This document shows, in pieces, positions 1 through 9,356 of a DNA stretch of 64,000 bases. A program made the position numbers and the translations under genes. The notes under the pieces were generated by a model that made no database searches, had not been told where the DNA came from, and saw only the letters and a program-made list of their open reading frames with translations. Source of the stretch: Gemmatimonadaceae bacterium. Lineage in GTDB: Bacteria > Gemmatimonadota > Gemmatimonadetes > Gemmatimonadales > Gemmatimonadaceae. Within the stretch, counting starts at the first letter, position 1. Each line of letters begins with the position of its first letter. The stretch covers positions 62,001 to 126,000 of the forward strand of contig JADZDM010000001.1 of assembly GCA_020851035.1 (NCBI GenBank), given 5' to 3'.

Positions 1-367
1 TCAGCTCACGCAACTGCCGGACCTGCGCCTCCGCCTGCCGCACCTGGCCATCCGCCTGCAGTGCCAATGCGCGGGTCTCGGTCGCATCGAGCACGATGAG
101 CGTGTCGCCGGCGCGTACGGTCTGCCCCTCGCGCACGGGCACGCGCACCACCACGCCGCTGGCGAGTGTGCCGATCTCGGAGCGGAAGAGCGTGGCCACG
201 TGACCACTGGCGACGAGCGTGCGCACCAGCGCCACCCGCACCACCGGGGACGGCACCACCACGGGACCGAGCAGCCACGGGCGCACCAGCACCACAGCCA
301 GCACGCTCGCGCCGACCGCACCTGCCGCCCAGAGCCACCGCGACCGGTGTGACGCTGCCACTGCCAC
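1..367 (-). CDS. RND/HlyD-type efflux periplasmic adaptor (partial, N-terminal part)
   Basis: Only the N-terminal part lies in the window; the gene runs off the left edge. Read on the minus strand, the frame gives a Pro/Ala-rich lead, one membrane anchor (around WLWAAGAVGASVLAVVLV), then SEIGTLASGVVVRVPVREG and AGDTLIVLDA, the lipoyl-like hairpin start of membrane-fusion proteins, followed by a coiled-coil-like QADGQVRQAEAQVRQLREL. Such adaptors link inner-membrane pumps to outer-membrane channels. No ATG is available; GTG at 367 or 361 is the likely start, though the open frame extends to a stop near 491. Family assignment is good; pump type is unknown because the partner genes are outside the window. 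Confidence 0.6.
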   Translation of the reverse strand, partial: MAVAASHRSRWLWAAGAVGASVLAVVLVRPWLLGPVVVPSPVVRVALVRTLVASGHVATLFRSEIGTLASGVVVRVPVREGQTVRAGDTLIVLDATETRALALQADGQVRQAEAQVRQLREL

Positions 368-499
368 CGGTGGCCCCGGTCCTGGGGGTGGGGTCGTCGC
401 TGGGTCCGGCGGGCGGCGTGGCGCGGGCGCCGGCGCCGGGCGTGGTGGAACTGGTGCTGGCGCTGGCTCTCGTGTGAGTGTCGGTGTCACCGTGCCGCG

Positions 500-1087
500 C
501 TACGCCGCGACCGTCAGTTCCGGCCGGTACTGCTGGCTGCGCGGACCGAGTGTGTCGCGGATCGCCCCCAGTTCGTGCGCCGTGCCGTGTGCGATCACGA
601 CGAAGCGGCCCGCGGTGAGGTGTGCCTCGTACTCGATGATGCTGTCCTTCGGGATGCCGATGCTCACCAGTGCTGCGCCGATCACGCTCGCGCTGCCGAG
701 CAGGACGGCGCCCTCGAGCGTGGCGATGATCCACGTGAGCAGCGGGCCCGCCACCAGCAGTGGTCCGACGCCGGGAATGACGAAGAAGGCGGAACCGAAC
801 AGCATGCCCCAGAGTCCGCCCCAGAATGCCCCGGACTTGCCCCATGCCTTCATCCGGCCGCCGGTGGAATAGTACCCCACCACCTCCTCCTCCGTCTGGT
901 AGTCCTTCGCGACGATGGAGAGCTTCCGCATGTCGAATCCGGCCTTCTGCACGTCACGCACCGCCTTCTCGGCGGCCTCATGTGAGTCGTAGACGGCGAC
1001 GACGGCCTCGATCACCCCGGTGTCCAGCTGCTTCAGCGGAGCGTGCGCCGCGACGGATGGTGCGTCCATGTGCATTCCTGTGGTCAT
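500..1087 (-). CDS. general stress protein 17M-like membrane-associated protein
   Basis: A 195-residue protein. Residues about 25-70 (AVVAVYDSHEAAEKAVRDVQ onward) match the ferredoxin-like N-terminal module of general stress protein 17M/YflT-type proteins. A Gly-rich hydrophobic hairpin at about 85-140 (GGLWGMLFGSAFFVIPGVGP, then GAVLLGSASVIGAALVSIGI) could insert in or lie on the membrane. A C-terminal part (KDSIIEYEAHLTAGRFVVIAHG) returns to an alpha/beta fold. In the known family these proteins accumulate under stress; the biochemical role is unknown. Two further in-frame ATGs lie within the first seven codons, so the start is uncertain by a few residues. Confidence 0.7.
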   Translation of the reverse strand: MTTGMHMDAPSVAAHAPLKQLDTGVIEAVVAVYDSHEAAEKAVRDVQKAGFDMRKLSIVAKDYQTEEEVVGYYSTGGRMKAWGKSGAFWGGLWGMLFGSAFFVIPGVGPLLVAGPLLTWIIATLEGAVLLGSASVIGAALVSIGIPKDSIIEYEAHLTAGRFVVIAHGTAHELGAIRDTLGPRSQQYRPELTVAA

Positions 1088-1234
1088 GGGGGGCGGCGCG
1101 TGCGGCGGGCCGCTGCACCGGACCGGGGGTGCGGCGGACAGTGTCGCGCACGCCCGGACACCATGACGCTACGTCTTCGGTGCCCTGACGCGGAGGTTCG
1201 GAAACTACGTACGGACTGTCATCGCATCCCGGCG

Positions 1235-4177
1235 TCAGTGGCCTCCGGTCGCGCCGTCCACATCCGTGGCGAGGAAAGCAGCCGCCTGCGCGTCGCCGTC
1301 GGCCGCCGCCTGGCGCAGCAGTCGTTCCCCCCGCGCCCGGTCCTGCTTCACTCCCGTCCCATGCCAGTACAGGCGACCGAGCTCGCCGTTCGCCGCCGCG
1401 ACGATGTCCGGTGCATCGCACCCGGTGGCGCGCTGCAGGTGATACACCGCCTGCTTCGTGGCACCGGCATCACCGCCGGCGAGCAGCACCCGCGCGATGT
1501 TGTACTCCGCGCTCAGGTCGCCGCCCTTCGCGGCGGCGGTGTAGTGCTTGGCCGCTGCCGCCAGGTCCACCGCCGTGCCGCGACCGAATTCATGGATGAG
1601 GCCGAGGTTGTAGCTGGCGGTCGTGTTCCCGAGCTTCACGGCCTGCAGGCTGAGTTGCCGCGCGCGCGCCTCGTCGATCGGGCCGCCGATGCCCTCGAGC
1701 AGCAGGAATCCCAGCAGCATGTGCGCATCGGCGCGGCCGCGCTCACGACCCGTTCCCCGGGTGATCGCGAGTTCCATCCACGCACGCGCCGCGGCATGAT
1801 CGGTCTCGTCCTGCGAATTGGACGACAGGTCACGCGCGAGCTCCACCATCGCCGCCACGTCGCCCCGCGGATCCGGATCGGAGGGCAGAACGGGTGACGG
1901 CGGCCTCGCGCCGAGCAGGCGACGGAAGAGTCCCGGCGCCGGCGCCTCGAACACCGACTCCGGCTGGCCTGCCGCCAGCAGCATCCACCGCCGTGACAGC
2001 GCGGCATCCTGCGGAACACCGTCGCCGTCCCGGTACTGGCAGGCGATGGCGTACGCGGCGGTGAAGTCGCCCGCGCGGAATTGCGCGGTGCGCATGTCGA
2101 GGTCACTGTCGACACGCCCGTCGCGGTGCAGCCACACGTAGAAGTCCTCGGTGGACAGCGCCGCCTGCACCGGCGTTCCCTTCGACCATGCTGTCGAGAT
2201 CGCACGCGCCACGAGCATCGCGTCCATGTACTCGGTGACATGATGGCGCTCGGCGATCCAGGCGTACCGCGGGTCGTGCAGGACGCTCCCGTCGGCGCGC
2301 AGCAGTCCCACGCGGAGTGGCTCGGTGTCACCGCGGCGGTCGCCCGGTGCGTGCATCACGGCGAGATACCCGGGCACCGCCTCCGTGCCGGAGCGGTGGA
2401 GGGTGATGGCGTAGAGGTGGTCGTACTCGCAGGGGATGATCTCCCGCTGCAGCGCCAGGCTCCACGCGCCGCAACGCCGGCCCGCCGGCGTGCCGCGCTG
2501 CACGAGCAGGGTACCACCGAAGGCCTGCGCGCTGGACTCGCTGTCCGTCGTGCCCGGGAAGCTCTCCACCGCATCGTACTGCGGCGGGATCAGTTCGCGC
2601 CCGCGACCATCCAGCAGTCCGAACCTTCCGTCCCGGCCGGCGATGACCTCGTCCAGATGGCCGGGAATCGGGGGCGACGATGGCTCGGTGCGGGGCGCGA
2701 GTGACGTCCACGTCGGTGGGATGCACTCGCGATCGTCACGGTCACGCACACCCGACAGCCCGTTGCGCTCCACGCGCACCAGCCACGGTTTCTCCTGCAG
2801 CAGTTCGATGCCGTCCCACTGTGCCGCAATGAGCACCGTCCCGTCGGCGCGCCACCAGCCGGTGCTGCCCGCGTCATCCTGTCGACCCTCGAACACCCCG
2901 GGCCAGACCAACCACTGGAGGTCGGCCTGCGGTGACGACACGACCTCGCCGCGGCGCACGTCCACCAGTTGCGCACGGTCGCCGTCACGCGCGATCGCGA
3001 CGCCACTCTCCTGCAGTTCGTCGATCGAGTCGAAGGTCGGCAGCACGGTCCACGCGCCGTCGGCGCCGATCACACCCTGCCGGTCGCCGGACGCGGCGAT
3101 CGCATGCGTGCCGGTGAACTGCCACACCTCCGTGAGCGGCGGCGAGACCGCGTCGGGTCGGGCGATCCACGACCCGTCATCCGCGAGCAGCCCGAGGGTC
3201 TCGCCGAGCTTCACGACGGCCACCTGCCGCGCGCCGGCACGCTCGAAGCTCCACGCGTCGTCGAGCTCGCAGTCGTGCAGCAGGACCGTGCCCGACGCAT
3301 CGGCGCGCAGCAGCCCTGCGCGTCCGCCACGACGGACCCAGAACAGCGGCTGCTTGTTGTGGCCCGCAGTGTCGATCGCGTCCCATTCCGGCGGGATGAG
3401 CACGGTGCGCCGCGTTTCCTTCATGCGAAAGCCCACCACCTCGGCGGTCTTCACCACACCCGTCAGCCCGTTCTCGCGAACCCGTTCCAGCCCGCCGCCA
3501 AGATACGAGTCGCGCTCGCCGTCGTCGTCGTCATCATCGTCCTGGAAGTCCGCGAAGGGAATCGTCCGGGGCTCGTCCCGCATGGCGAAGTACGGATGGT
3601 CGATGCCCCCGAAGCCGAAGTTCCAGGCCCAGCTCGGCCAGTCGCCGAAGCCAGCGCCGAAGCTGTCGATCTCGAGCAGGTGATCGAGCGTCGGGAAGTC
3701 CTGCGCCTCGAGCGCCGCGGCCACGCCGGCGGCCAGGGCGTTGCAGGCGTCCCGCTCCCTGCTGATGAAGTCGTCGGGCTGGTCGCCGTCCAGCCAGCTC
3801 AACTCGTCGAGGTTGGCCGAGAACCAGGCCTCGTCGGGGGTCGGCGGGGCGAGGGCGGCGATCTGCGCTTCGCAGTGTGTCAGCAGCGCCTCGAAGTGGA
3901 GGTCGAGATACGGCTGCGAGCCGTGCAGCGGGTGGTTGCGGATGCCCTCGGCGAGGTGCCGGAGCCGGGCGATGCCCAGTGACGCGCGGCTGCCGAGGTT
4001 CCTGGTGCCTGCATCCCCGAAGACGCGCTGGTCCGTGTTCGGGGCCGTGGGCTCACCGTCGGCCAGCAGCAGGCGCCAGAGTGTCGGGAAGTTGTTATTG
4101 GCATCGGCGAACGGCTGGCCGTCACCGCCTTCGATCTGGTCGCGGGTGCCGAGGTAGAGAAAGGAGCGATTGCCCAT
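1235..4177 (-). CDS. WG-repeat and Sel1-repeat protein
   Basis: About 980 residues. The start MGNRSFLYLGTR at 4177 is preferred because similar WG-repeat proteins begin with an M(A/G)NRS(Y/F)LYL block; the open frame continues upstream to 4369 but would overlap the divergent peptidase gene. Residues 1-220 form an acidic N-terminal domain ending in an Asp run (DDDDDDDGE). The middle (about 230-640) contains degenerate WG-type units such as GLLRADGSVLHDPRYAWI and GVIGADGAWTVLPTFDSI. The C-terminal 290 residues are Sel1/TPR-like helical repeats (YNLGLIHEFGRGTAVDLAAA; LGRLYWHGTGVKQDRARGER). No signal peptide or catalytic motif is seen, so a cytoplasmic scaffold role is inferred. Confidence 0.75.
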   Translation of the reverse strand: MGNRSFLYLGTRDQIEGGDGQPFADANNNFPTLWRLLLADGEPTAPNTDQRVFGDAGTRNLGSRASLGIARLRHLAEGIRNHPLHGSQPYLDLHFEALLTHCEAQIAALAPPTPDEAWFSANLDELSWLDGDQPDDFISRERDACNALAAGVAAALEAQDFPTLDHLLEIDSFGAGFGDWPSWAWNFGFGGIDHPYFAMRDEPRTIPFADFQDDDDDDDGERDSYLGGGLERVRENGLTGVVKTAEVVGFRMKETRRTVLIPPEWDAIDTAGHNKQPLFWVRRGGRAGLLRADASGTVLLHDCELDDAWSFERAGARQVAVVKLGETLGLLADDGSWIARPDAVSPPLTEVWQFTGTHAIAASGDRQGVIGADGAWTVLPTFDSIDELQESGVAIARDGDRAQLVDVRRGEVVSSPQADLQWLVWPGVFEGRQDDAGSTGWWRADGTVLIAAQWDGIELLQEKPWLVRVERNGLSGVRDRDDRECIPPTWTSLAPRTEPSSPPIPGHLDEVIAGRDGRFGLLDGRGRELIPPQYDAVESFPGTTDSESSAQAFGGTLLVQRGTPAGRRCGAWSLALQREIIPCEYDHLYAITLHRSGTEAVPGYLAVMHAPGDRRGDTEPLRVGLLRADGSVLHDPRYAWIAERHHVTEYMDAMLVARAISTAWSKGTPVQAALSTEDFYVWLHRDGRVDSDLDMRTAQFRAGDFTAAYAIACQYRDGDGVPQDAALSRRWMLLAAGQPESVFEAPAPGLFRRLLGARPPSPVLPSDPDPRGDVAAMVELARDLSSNSQDETDHAAARAWMELAITRGTGRERGRADAHMLLGFLLLEGIGGPIDEARARQLSLQAVKLGNTTASYNLGLIHEFGRGTAVDLAAAAKHYTAAAKGGDLSAEYNIARVLLAGGDAGATKQAVYHLQRATGCDAPDIVAAANGELGRLYWHGTGVKQDRARGERLLRQAAADGDAQAAAFLATDVDGATGGH

Positions 4178-4357
4178 GTGCCGCGCGTTCGGTGTGGAGG
4201 GAGCGGGCGGCGTCGCCGGCATGGCGTGCGGAGGTGCGCGTGGAACCCGTGACCCGCCGCCGCGCTGGCGGATGGCGTCGCGGTATCGTACGCTACTGAG
4301 AGCGCAATCGCATCCGGTTGCAAGAAGCGTCCCACCGTCCGTCAACCACCCGTCCAG

Positions 4358-6265
4358 ATGAGCCTCCACCGTGTGATCGTGCGCCTGCTGGCCGTCAGCG
4401 CCGCGCTGTCGTCTTCACTCACGGCCCAGGTGCCCGGCCCTGATCCCACCCTCGCGGCGCGCATCCGCGAACGCTACGAGAAGCGCGAAGTGCGCATCAC
4501 GGTCCGGGATGGCACGAAGCTGTTCACGTCGATCTACGTGCCGCGGGATACCAGCCGCCGGTATGCGATCCTGCTGTCGCGGACGCCGTATTCCGTGTCA
4601 CCGTACGGCGCGGACTACAAGCCGGCGCTCGGGCCATCCGGCAACCCGAAGTGGGTGGACGACGGCTACATCTTCGTCTACCAGGACGTGCGGGGACGGC
4701 ACTTCTCGGAGGGCAACTTCCGTGACATGACGCCGATCCTCGATCGCCACGACACCCCCGACCAGGTGGACGAGGGCACCGACACGTTCGACTCGATCGA
4801 ATGGATGCTCAAGAACCTCCCCACCACCGGGAAGGTCGGGATCTACGGCACGTCGTATCCCGGCTTCTACGCCAGTGCGAGCTGCCTGTCGCGGCACCCG
4901 GCACTCGTCGCCTGCTCGCCGCAGGCGCCGATGACGGACATCTGGATGGGTGACGACAACTTCCATGGCGGCGGCTTCCTGCTGGCGCACAACTTCGGGT
5001 TCTACACGCGGTTCGGCCGCGGACCGCGCACCGAGCCGGGGTTCGACAAGGCTTATCCCTTCACGATGGGCACGCGTGACGCCTTCCAGTTCTACCTGAA
5101 CCTCGGCCCGCTGGGACCGGGCACGCGACGCGTGCTCGACTCGGCCACCGCGCCCCTCTGGCAGTCCATCCTCACGCACCCCGCCTACGACGACTTCTGG
5201 AAGGCGCGCGACGTGCGCCCGCACCTGGTGAACGTGAAGGCCGCCGTGCTCACGGTGGGTGGCTTCTACGACACGGAGGACCTGCACGGACCGTGGTGGG
5301 TGTACGGCAGCATCGAGAAGCAGAGCCCCGGCACCAACAACCGGCTGGTGATGGGACCGTGGTCGCACGGGGGCTGGAGCCGCGGCGACGGCGATGTGCT
5401 CGGGACCCTGCGGTGGCAGTACAAGACCGGGCCGTTCTACCGCGACTCGGTGGAGTATCCCTTCTTCGCGCATCACCTCGCCGGTGCGGCGGATCCCCGG
5501 CTGCCCGATGTGCTGGTGTTCCGCACCGGTGCCGACCGGTGGGATCGTTACGATGCCTGGCCGGCGCCGGCCGCCGCGCCGGCGGCGCTGTACCTGCACC
5601 CCGGTGGCCGGCTGGCGTTCACTCCACCCGCCGCGACCGGCGGCTTCGACGCCTACGTGAGTGACCCGGCGAAGCCGGTGCCACTGGTGGAGCGGATCGA
5701 GTCGAACGGCATGCCGCGCGACTACATCACGGCCGACCAGCGGTTCGCCTCGCGTCGCACCGACGTGCTCACCTACCAGACCGAGGTGCTGACGGAGGGC
5801 GTGACACTCACCGGACCCGTGTCACCGCTGCTCCACGTGAGCACCTCAGGTACCGATGCCGACTTCATCGTGAAGCTGATCGACGTGTTCCCGGACACGT
5901 CCAGCAACTGGCCGGGTGACCAGAGCGGGTTCACGGTGGGTGGCTACCAGCAGCTGGTGCGCGGCGAACCCTTCCGCGCGCGCTACCGCCGTTCGTTCGA
6001 GCGGCCGCTGCCGATGGTGGCCAACCGTCCCGACTCGGTGCACTTCGAGATGCCGTCGATCCATCACACGTTCCGGGCCGGACACCGCATCATGGTGCAG
6101 GTGCAGAGCACCTGGTTCCCGCACATCGACCGCAACCCGCAGGTGTTCGTGCCGAACATCTTCGAGGCCAAGCCGGGTGACTTCCGGGCGGCGACGATGC
6201 GCGTGTACCACTCGGCGGCGAAGCCGACGCGACTCGAGCTCCGTCGACTGCCGGCAGGGCAGTAG
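4358..6265 (+). CDS. secreted CocE/NonD-family (X-Pro dipeptidyl-peptidase type, S15) hydrolase
   Basis: 635 residues with a signal peptide ending ...SSSLTAQ. The alpha/beta-hydrolase domain carries the nucleophile elbow GIYGTSYPGFY (Ser166), with Asp305 in GGFYDTEDLHG and His337 in MGPWSHGGWS as the probable triad. The C-terminal jelly-roll (from about residue 480, LTGPVSPLLHVSTSGTDADF) is the PepX_C domain of this family. The family includes X-Pro peptidases, alpha-amino-acid ester hydrolases and cocaine esterase; substrate cannot be decided from sequence. The precursor would be exported to the periplasm. The gene is divergent from the WG-repeat gene and ends at a GC-rich hairpin. Confidence 0.9.
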   Translation: MSLHRVIVRLLAVSAALSSSLTAQVPGPDPTLAARIRERYEKREVRITVRDGTKLFTSIYVPRDTSRRYAILLSRTPYSVSPYGADYKPALGPSGNPKWVDDGYIFVYQDVRGRHFSEGNFRDMTPILDRHDTPDQVDEGTDTFDSIEWMLKNLPTTGKVGIYGTSYPGFYASASCLSRHPALVACSPQAPMTDIWMGDDNFHGGGFLLAHNFGFYTRFGRGPRTEPGFDKAYPFTMGTRDAFQFYLNLGPLGPGTRRVLDSATAPLWQSILTHPAYDDFWKARDVRPHLVNVKAAVLTVGGFYDTEDLHGPWWVYGSIEKQSPGTNNRLVMGPWSHGGWSRGDGDVLGTLRWQYKTGPFYRDSVEYPFFAHHLAGAADPRLPDVLVFRTGADRWDRYDAWPAPAAAPAALYLHPGGRLAFTPPAATGGFDAYVSDPAKPVPLVERIESNGMPRDYITADQRFASRRTDVLTYQTEVLTEGVTLTGPVSPLLHVSTSGTDADFIVKLIDVFPDTSSNWPGDQSGFTVGGYQQLVRGEPFRARYRRSFERPLPMVANRPDSVHFEMPSIHHTFRAGHRIMVQVQSTWFPHIDRNPQVFVPNIFEAKPGDFRAATMRVYHSAAKPTRLELRRLPAGQ

Positions 6266-6277
6266 GGGGCAGCGGGA

Positions 6278-6306
6278 CGCTGGCGGCGTGGCGCGCGCCG
6301 CCAGCG
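6278..6306. terminator. hairpin between convergent genes
   Basis: Perfect 11-bp inverted repeat (CGCTGGCGGCG / CGCCGCCAGCG) with a 7-nt loop, lying in the 43 bp between two convergent stop codons. There is no T-tract on either side, so it may block transcription by structure alone or only protect 3' ends. Confidence 0.5.
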
Positions 6307-6308
6307 CG

Positions 6309-6860
6309 TCAGAACGGGTTGAACGTGAACCCTTCGGCCGCGAGGCGGGCCTGCGCCATGGTGGCCGCGCGACTCACCAGCACGAACGGGGGGTAGCCCT
6401 CGCGCGGCAGCTTGCGGCCCACCATCGTCTGCCCGCAGATGATCAGGCGCACGCCCTGCGCGGACAGCAGGCGCAGGATCGGCAGGTTCGGGTTGTCGCG
6501 GCCCTTCAGGGCGCGGTACGCGTCGTTGTCGAGCATGTCCACGGCCGCCGGCCCGCGTGCCACGATGGCGAGCTGGATGTGATCCCGCGGGACGCCGTCG
6601 GCCACGAGGGTGTTGAGCACCCGCGCCGCAGCGAGGAAGCCCGGGGTGACGTGACCGGCCGAATCCGCGGACTCGGCGATCGCCCACGCGAATCGGTACG
6701 TCAGCGCGGCATCGCCGGCGAACGTGACGCCCGGCACCGGTCCGTAGGTCGTTCCCGGGTGCGTGATCACGGGCGCCGCACCGGGCGCCCCCTGGGCGTG
6801 GAGTGTGGCGGCGAGGCTGGCGGCAATCACCAGCAACGCCAGTCGGCGAGTGCGGGGCAT
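6309..6860 (-). CDS. secreted DsrE-family protein
   Basis: 183 residues from MPRTRRLALLVIAASLAATL; this start has GGAG 6 nt upstream, whereas the longer open frame to 6908 lacks a ribosome site. A signal peptide ends near LHAQ. The remainder (HIQLAIVARGPAAVDMLDND, then LLSAQGVRLIICGQTMVGRK) fits the DsrE/DsrF-like sulfur-relay fold, with a Cys in RLIICGQT at the position used by many family members. Periplasmic DsrE-like proteins are common but rarely characterised. It converges on the peptidase gene. Confidence 0.75.
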   Translation of the reverse strand: MPRTRRLALLVIAASLAATLHAQGAPGAAPVITHPGTTYGPVPGVTFAGDAALTYRFAWAIAESADSAGHVTPGFLAAARVLNTLVADGVPRDHIQLAIVARGPAAVDMLDNDAYRALKGRDNPNLPILRLLSAQGVRLIICGQTMVGRKLPREGYPPFVLVSRAATMAQARLAAEGFTFNPF

Positions 6861-7021
6861 GGTCGGCTCCGATGGATGTGTGTCGTACGGCCTGACGCGA
6901 ACTTGCACCGCCGCCCGTCACCGTGCGATGGCGCGGGGGGCCGCCGAGCCCGTGTACAGCTGCCCGATCCCTTCCCGCGCTGGGAGTTCGAGACCGTGGC
7001 GGAGACCAGTAGCTTTCCGGG

Positions 7022-7546
7022 ATGACGCTTCCCGCAGGCACCACCGAACACCGCGCCGCCGGCGCCACGCAGCGTCCGGCGCGGGTCGCGGTCACGGTGG
7101 TGAGCGATCGGCGCACGATCGACACCGACGAGTCCGGCCCGCTCGCCCGCCGTCTGCTGGAGCAGGCGGGCCACACGGTGGCAGCCTTCGCGCTGATTCC
7201 CAACGACGAGCAGGGCACGCGCACCCATGTCTCGGGGCTGGTCGGCCGCGACGACGTCGACGTGGTGCTGCTCTGCGGCGGCACGGGGCTGGGCACGAAG
7301 GACCGCACGATCGAGGCGATACGCCCGCTGCTGGAGAAGGAGCTGCCGGGATTCGGCGAGCTGTTCCGCCTCATCTCGTATCAGGAGCAGATCGGCACCG
7401 CGGCGATTCTGACCCGCGCGACGGCGGGCAGCGCGGACGGCACGCTGATCGTGTCATTGCCCGGCTCGACGGCGGCGGTGGAGCTCGCGCTGACGAAGGT
7501 GCTCCTGCCGGAACTGCAGCACCTGCTGCACGAACTGCGGCGCTGA
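7022..7546 (+). CDS. moaB: molybdopterin adenylyltransferase / MoaB-MogA family protein
   Basis: 174 residues. VAVTVVSDRR, LLCGGTGLGTKDRTIEAI and ELPGFGELFRLISYQEQIGT are the MoCF-fold nucleotide- and molybdopterin-binding signatures of MoaB/MogA. The enzyme adenylates molybdopterin before MoeA inserts molybdate; MoeA and MobA homologues lie at 48.7-52.2 kb, so the pathway is spread over at least two loci. It is followed 4 nt downstream by the metal-transporter fusion, suggesting co-transcription. An N-terminal extension of about 20 residues before the beta strand is unusual for short MoaB proteins, and a later start cannot be excluded. Confidence 0.9.
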   Translation: MTLPAGTTEHRAAGATQRPARVAVTVVSDRRTIDTDESGPLARRLLEQAGHTVAAFALIPNDEQGTRTHVSGLVGRDDVDVVLLCGGTGLGTKDRTIEAIRPLLEKELPGFGELFRLISYQEQIGTAAILTRATAGSADGTLIVSLPGSTAAVELALTKVLLPELQHLLHELRR

Positions 7547-7550
7547 CGGC

Positions 7551-9356
7551 ATGACCGCGATGCTCCTGCCTGCGGCGCTGCTCGCCCTCGCCGCCGGCCC
7601 GGTGTTGATGATGGCCGCCCGCACCCGCGAACGGATTCTGGGGCTGATGGATGGCTTCATGCTCGTCACCATCGGGGGCCTCGTGCTGCTCGAGGTGGTG
7701 CCGCACGCCCTGGCCGAACGGGACCTGCGGGCCGGGTTGTTCCTGCTGGCCGGCTTCGCGTTGCCGACGCTCGCGGAACGCCTGCTGCACTTCGGCATCC
7801 GGCAGACGCACGCGGTGGTGCTGGTGTTCGCGCTGGCCGGCCTGGTCGTGCATTCGATGCTCGACGGGAGCGCGCTGGCGCGATCCGCCGCCGGCGGCTC
7901 GCAGCTCGTCGGTATCGGGGTGCTGCTGCACCAGGTGCCCGTGAGCCTGATGATCTGGCAGCTGCTCAGCGACCGCGTGCGCGGCTGGTCGTGGGCGGTG
8001 CTCGCGCTGATGGCGATCTTCACCGTCGTCGGCTACGTGGGTGAACCGGCGATGCTTCGCCTGCTCCCGCCGCGGGCGGGGCTGTGGTTTGCCGCCGTCG
8101 TCGGCGGGTCGCTGCTGCACGTGATCGCGCATCCGGCCGGCGCACACGACCATGGTGCCCATGCGCACGATCACGATCACGATCACGACCACGCGCACGG
8201 CCACGGTCACGCCCATGGTGACGCGCCGCACGCGCCACCGGTGCCCGCGTGGTACAGCGGCGTAGGGGCGCTGCTCGGCCTCGCGCTGCTGTACCTGCTG
8301 CAGCAGTCACGCGGCGTCGGCGAGCGGGTCGCGGCGCTGACCCTGGCGGTGGACACCTTCACCGACCTCGCGCTCGAGAGTGCGCCGCCAATCCTGCTGG
8401 CCTTCCTGGTGGCGGGGCTCGTGTCGGCATACGCCTCACCCGCCAGCGTGGGCTGGATGGGGCGCGGCTCGCGGTTGCGGCAGGCGCTGTCGGGCATGGC
8501 GGTCGGCTTGCCGTTGCCGATCTGTTCGTGCGGTGTCGTCCCGCTCTATCAGAGCCTGGTCACGCGCGGCGCCTCCACCACCGCCGCCGTGGCGTTCCTC
8601 GTCGCCACCCCGGAACTGGGCATCGATGCGATCCTGCTGTCGGTGCCGTTGCTGGGCATGAAGTTCGCCGTCGTGCGCGTGGTCGCCGCCGCGCTGGTGG
8701 CGACGATCGTGGCGCTGGTCCTCGGCGCCATGACGGCGCAGTTGGCCACGAAGCGCGTGCTGCCACTCGCCGCCGAGGTGGCGCGCCCGCATCGTGACCG
8801 GCTCCGCGCGGCGCTGCAGACGGGATTGGGCGAGATGGTGGACCACACCGCACCGTGGATCCTGCTCGGCCTGGTCGTCGCCGCGCTGGCGGCCCCTGCG
8901 CTGCAGGGGTCGTGGGTGGCACGCATCGATCCGGTCGGCGGCGTGGTGATCTTCGCCCTGCTCGGCCTGCCGCTCTACATCTGCGCCTCCGCCAGCACGC
9001 CGCTGGTGGCGGTGCTGGTGGCGGCCGGGGTCTCGCCGGGGGCGGGGCTCGCGCTGCTGATCACCGGGCCGGCCACCAACGTCGCCACCCTCGGCATCCT
9101 GACCCGCATGCACGGTCGCCGCTTCGCGCTGGCGTTCGCGGTGACGATGTCCATCGCGGCCATCGCCGCGGGCCTCACCGCCAACGCCGTGATGCCGTCG
9201 CTGCCGCTGGCCGAGTCGGTGCGCGGCCACGCCGCCGAGGGCACGTCGCTGCAGCTGTTCTCGCTGGTGGTGCTGGCGCTCCTCTTCGCCGCCTCCGTGG
9301 TGCGCCGCGGGGCGCGGGCGTTCCTCTCGGAGCTGCGATTCGCCGAAGCGGGCTGA
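7551..9356 (+). CDS. ZIP-like transporter domain fused to SO_0444/ArsP-type Cu/Zn permease
   Basis: 601 residues in three parts. Residues 1-190 are a multi-pass ZIP-like domain with LLEVVPHAL, VVHSMLDGSALA and GVLLHQVPVSLMIWQLL, resembling the metal-coordinating helices IV and V of ZIP proteins. Residues about 195-226 are a His/Asp-rich stretch (HDHDHDHDHAHGHGHAHGD), typical of a Zn/Cu-sensing loop. Residues about 250-600 are a permease with PICSCGVVPLYQSLVTRG (Cys325 and Cys327) and GPATNVATLGILTRMHGR, signatures of the DUF318/ArsP-like group that includes SO_0444 Cu/Zn exporters. Likely an inner-membrane metal transporter. The gene follows moaB by 4 nt. Direction of transport is undetermined. 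Confidence 0.8.
   Translation: MTAMLLPAALLALAAGPVLMMAARTRERILGLMDGFMLVTIGGLVLLEVVPHALAERDLRAGLFLLAGFALPTLAERLLHFGIRQTHAVVLVFALAGLVVHSMLDGSALARSAAGGSQLVGIGVLLHQVPVSLMIWQLLSDRVRGWSWAVLALMAIFTVVGYVGEPAMLRLLPPRAGLWFAAVVGGSLLHVIAHPAGAHDHGAHAHDHDHDHDHAHGHGHAHGDAPHAPPVPAWYSGVGALLGLALLYLLQQSRGVGERVAALTLAVDTFTDLALESAPPILLAFLVAGLVSAYASPASVGWMGRGSRLRQALSGMAVGLPLPICSCGVVPLYQSLVTRGASTTAAVAFLVATPELGIDAILLSVPLLGMKFAVVRVVAAALVATIVALVLGAMTAQLATKRVLPLAAEVARPHRDRLRAALQTGLGEMVDHTAPWILLGLVVAALAAPALQGSWVARIDPVGGVVIFALLGLPLYICASASTPLVAVLVAAGVSPGAGLALLITGPATNVATLGILTRMHGRRFALAFAVTMSIAAIAAGLTANAVMPSLPLAESVRGHAAEGTSLQLFSLVVLALLFAASVVRRGARAFLSELRFAEAG

Noticed and set aside
6-845. Minus-strand frame spanning two genes at the left edge
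   Set aside because: It is out of frame with both the adaptor and the stress protein, which are supported by motifs.
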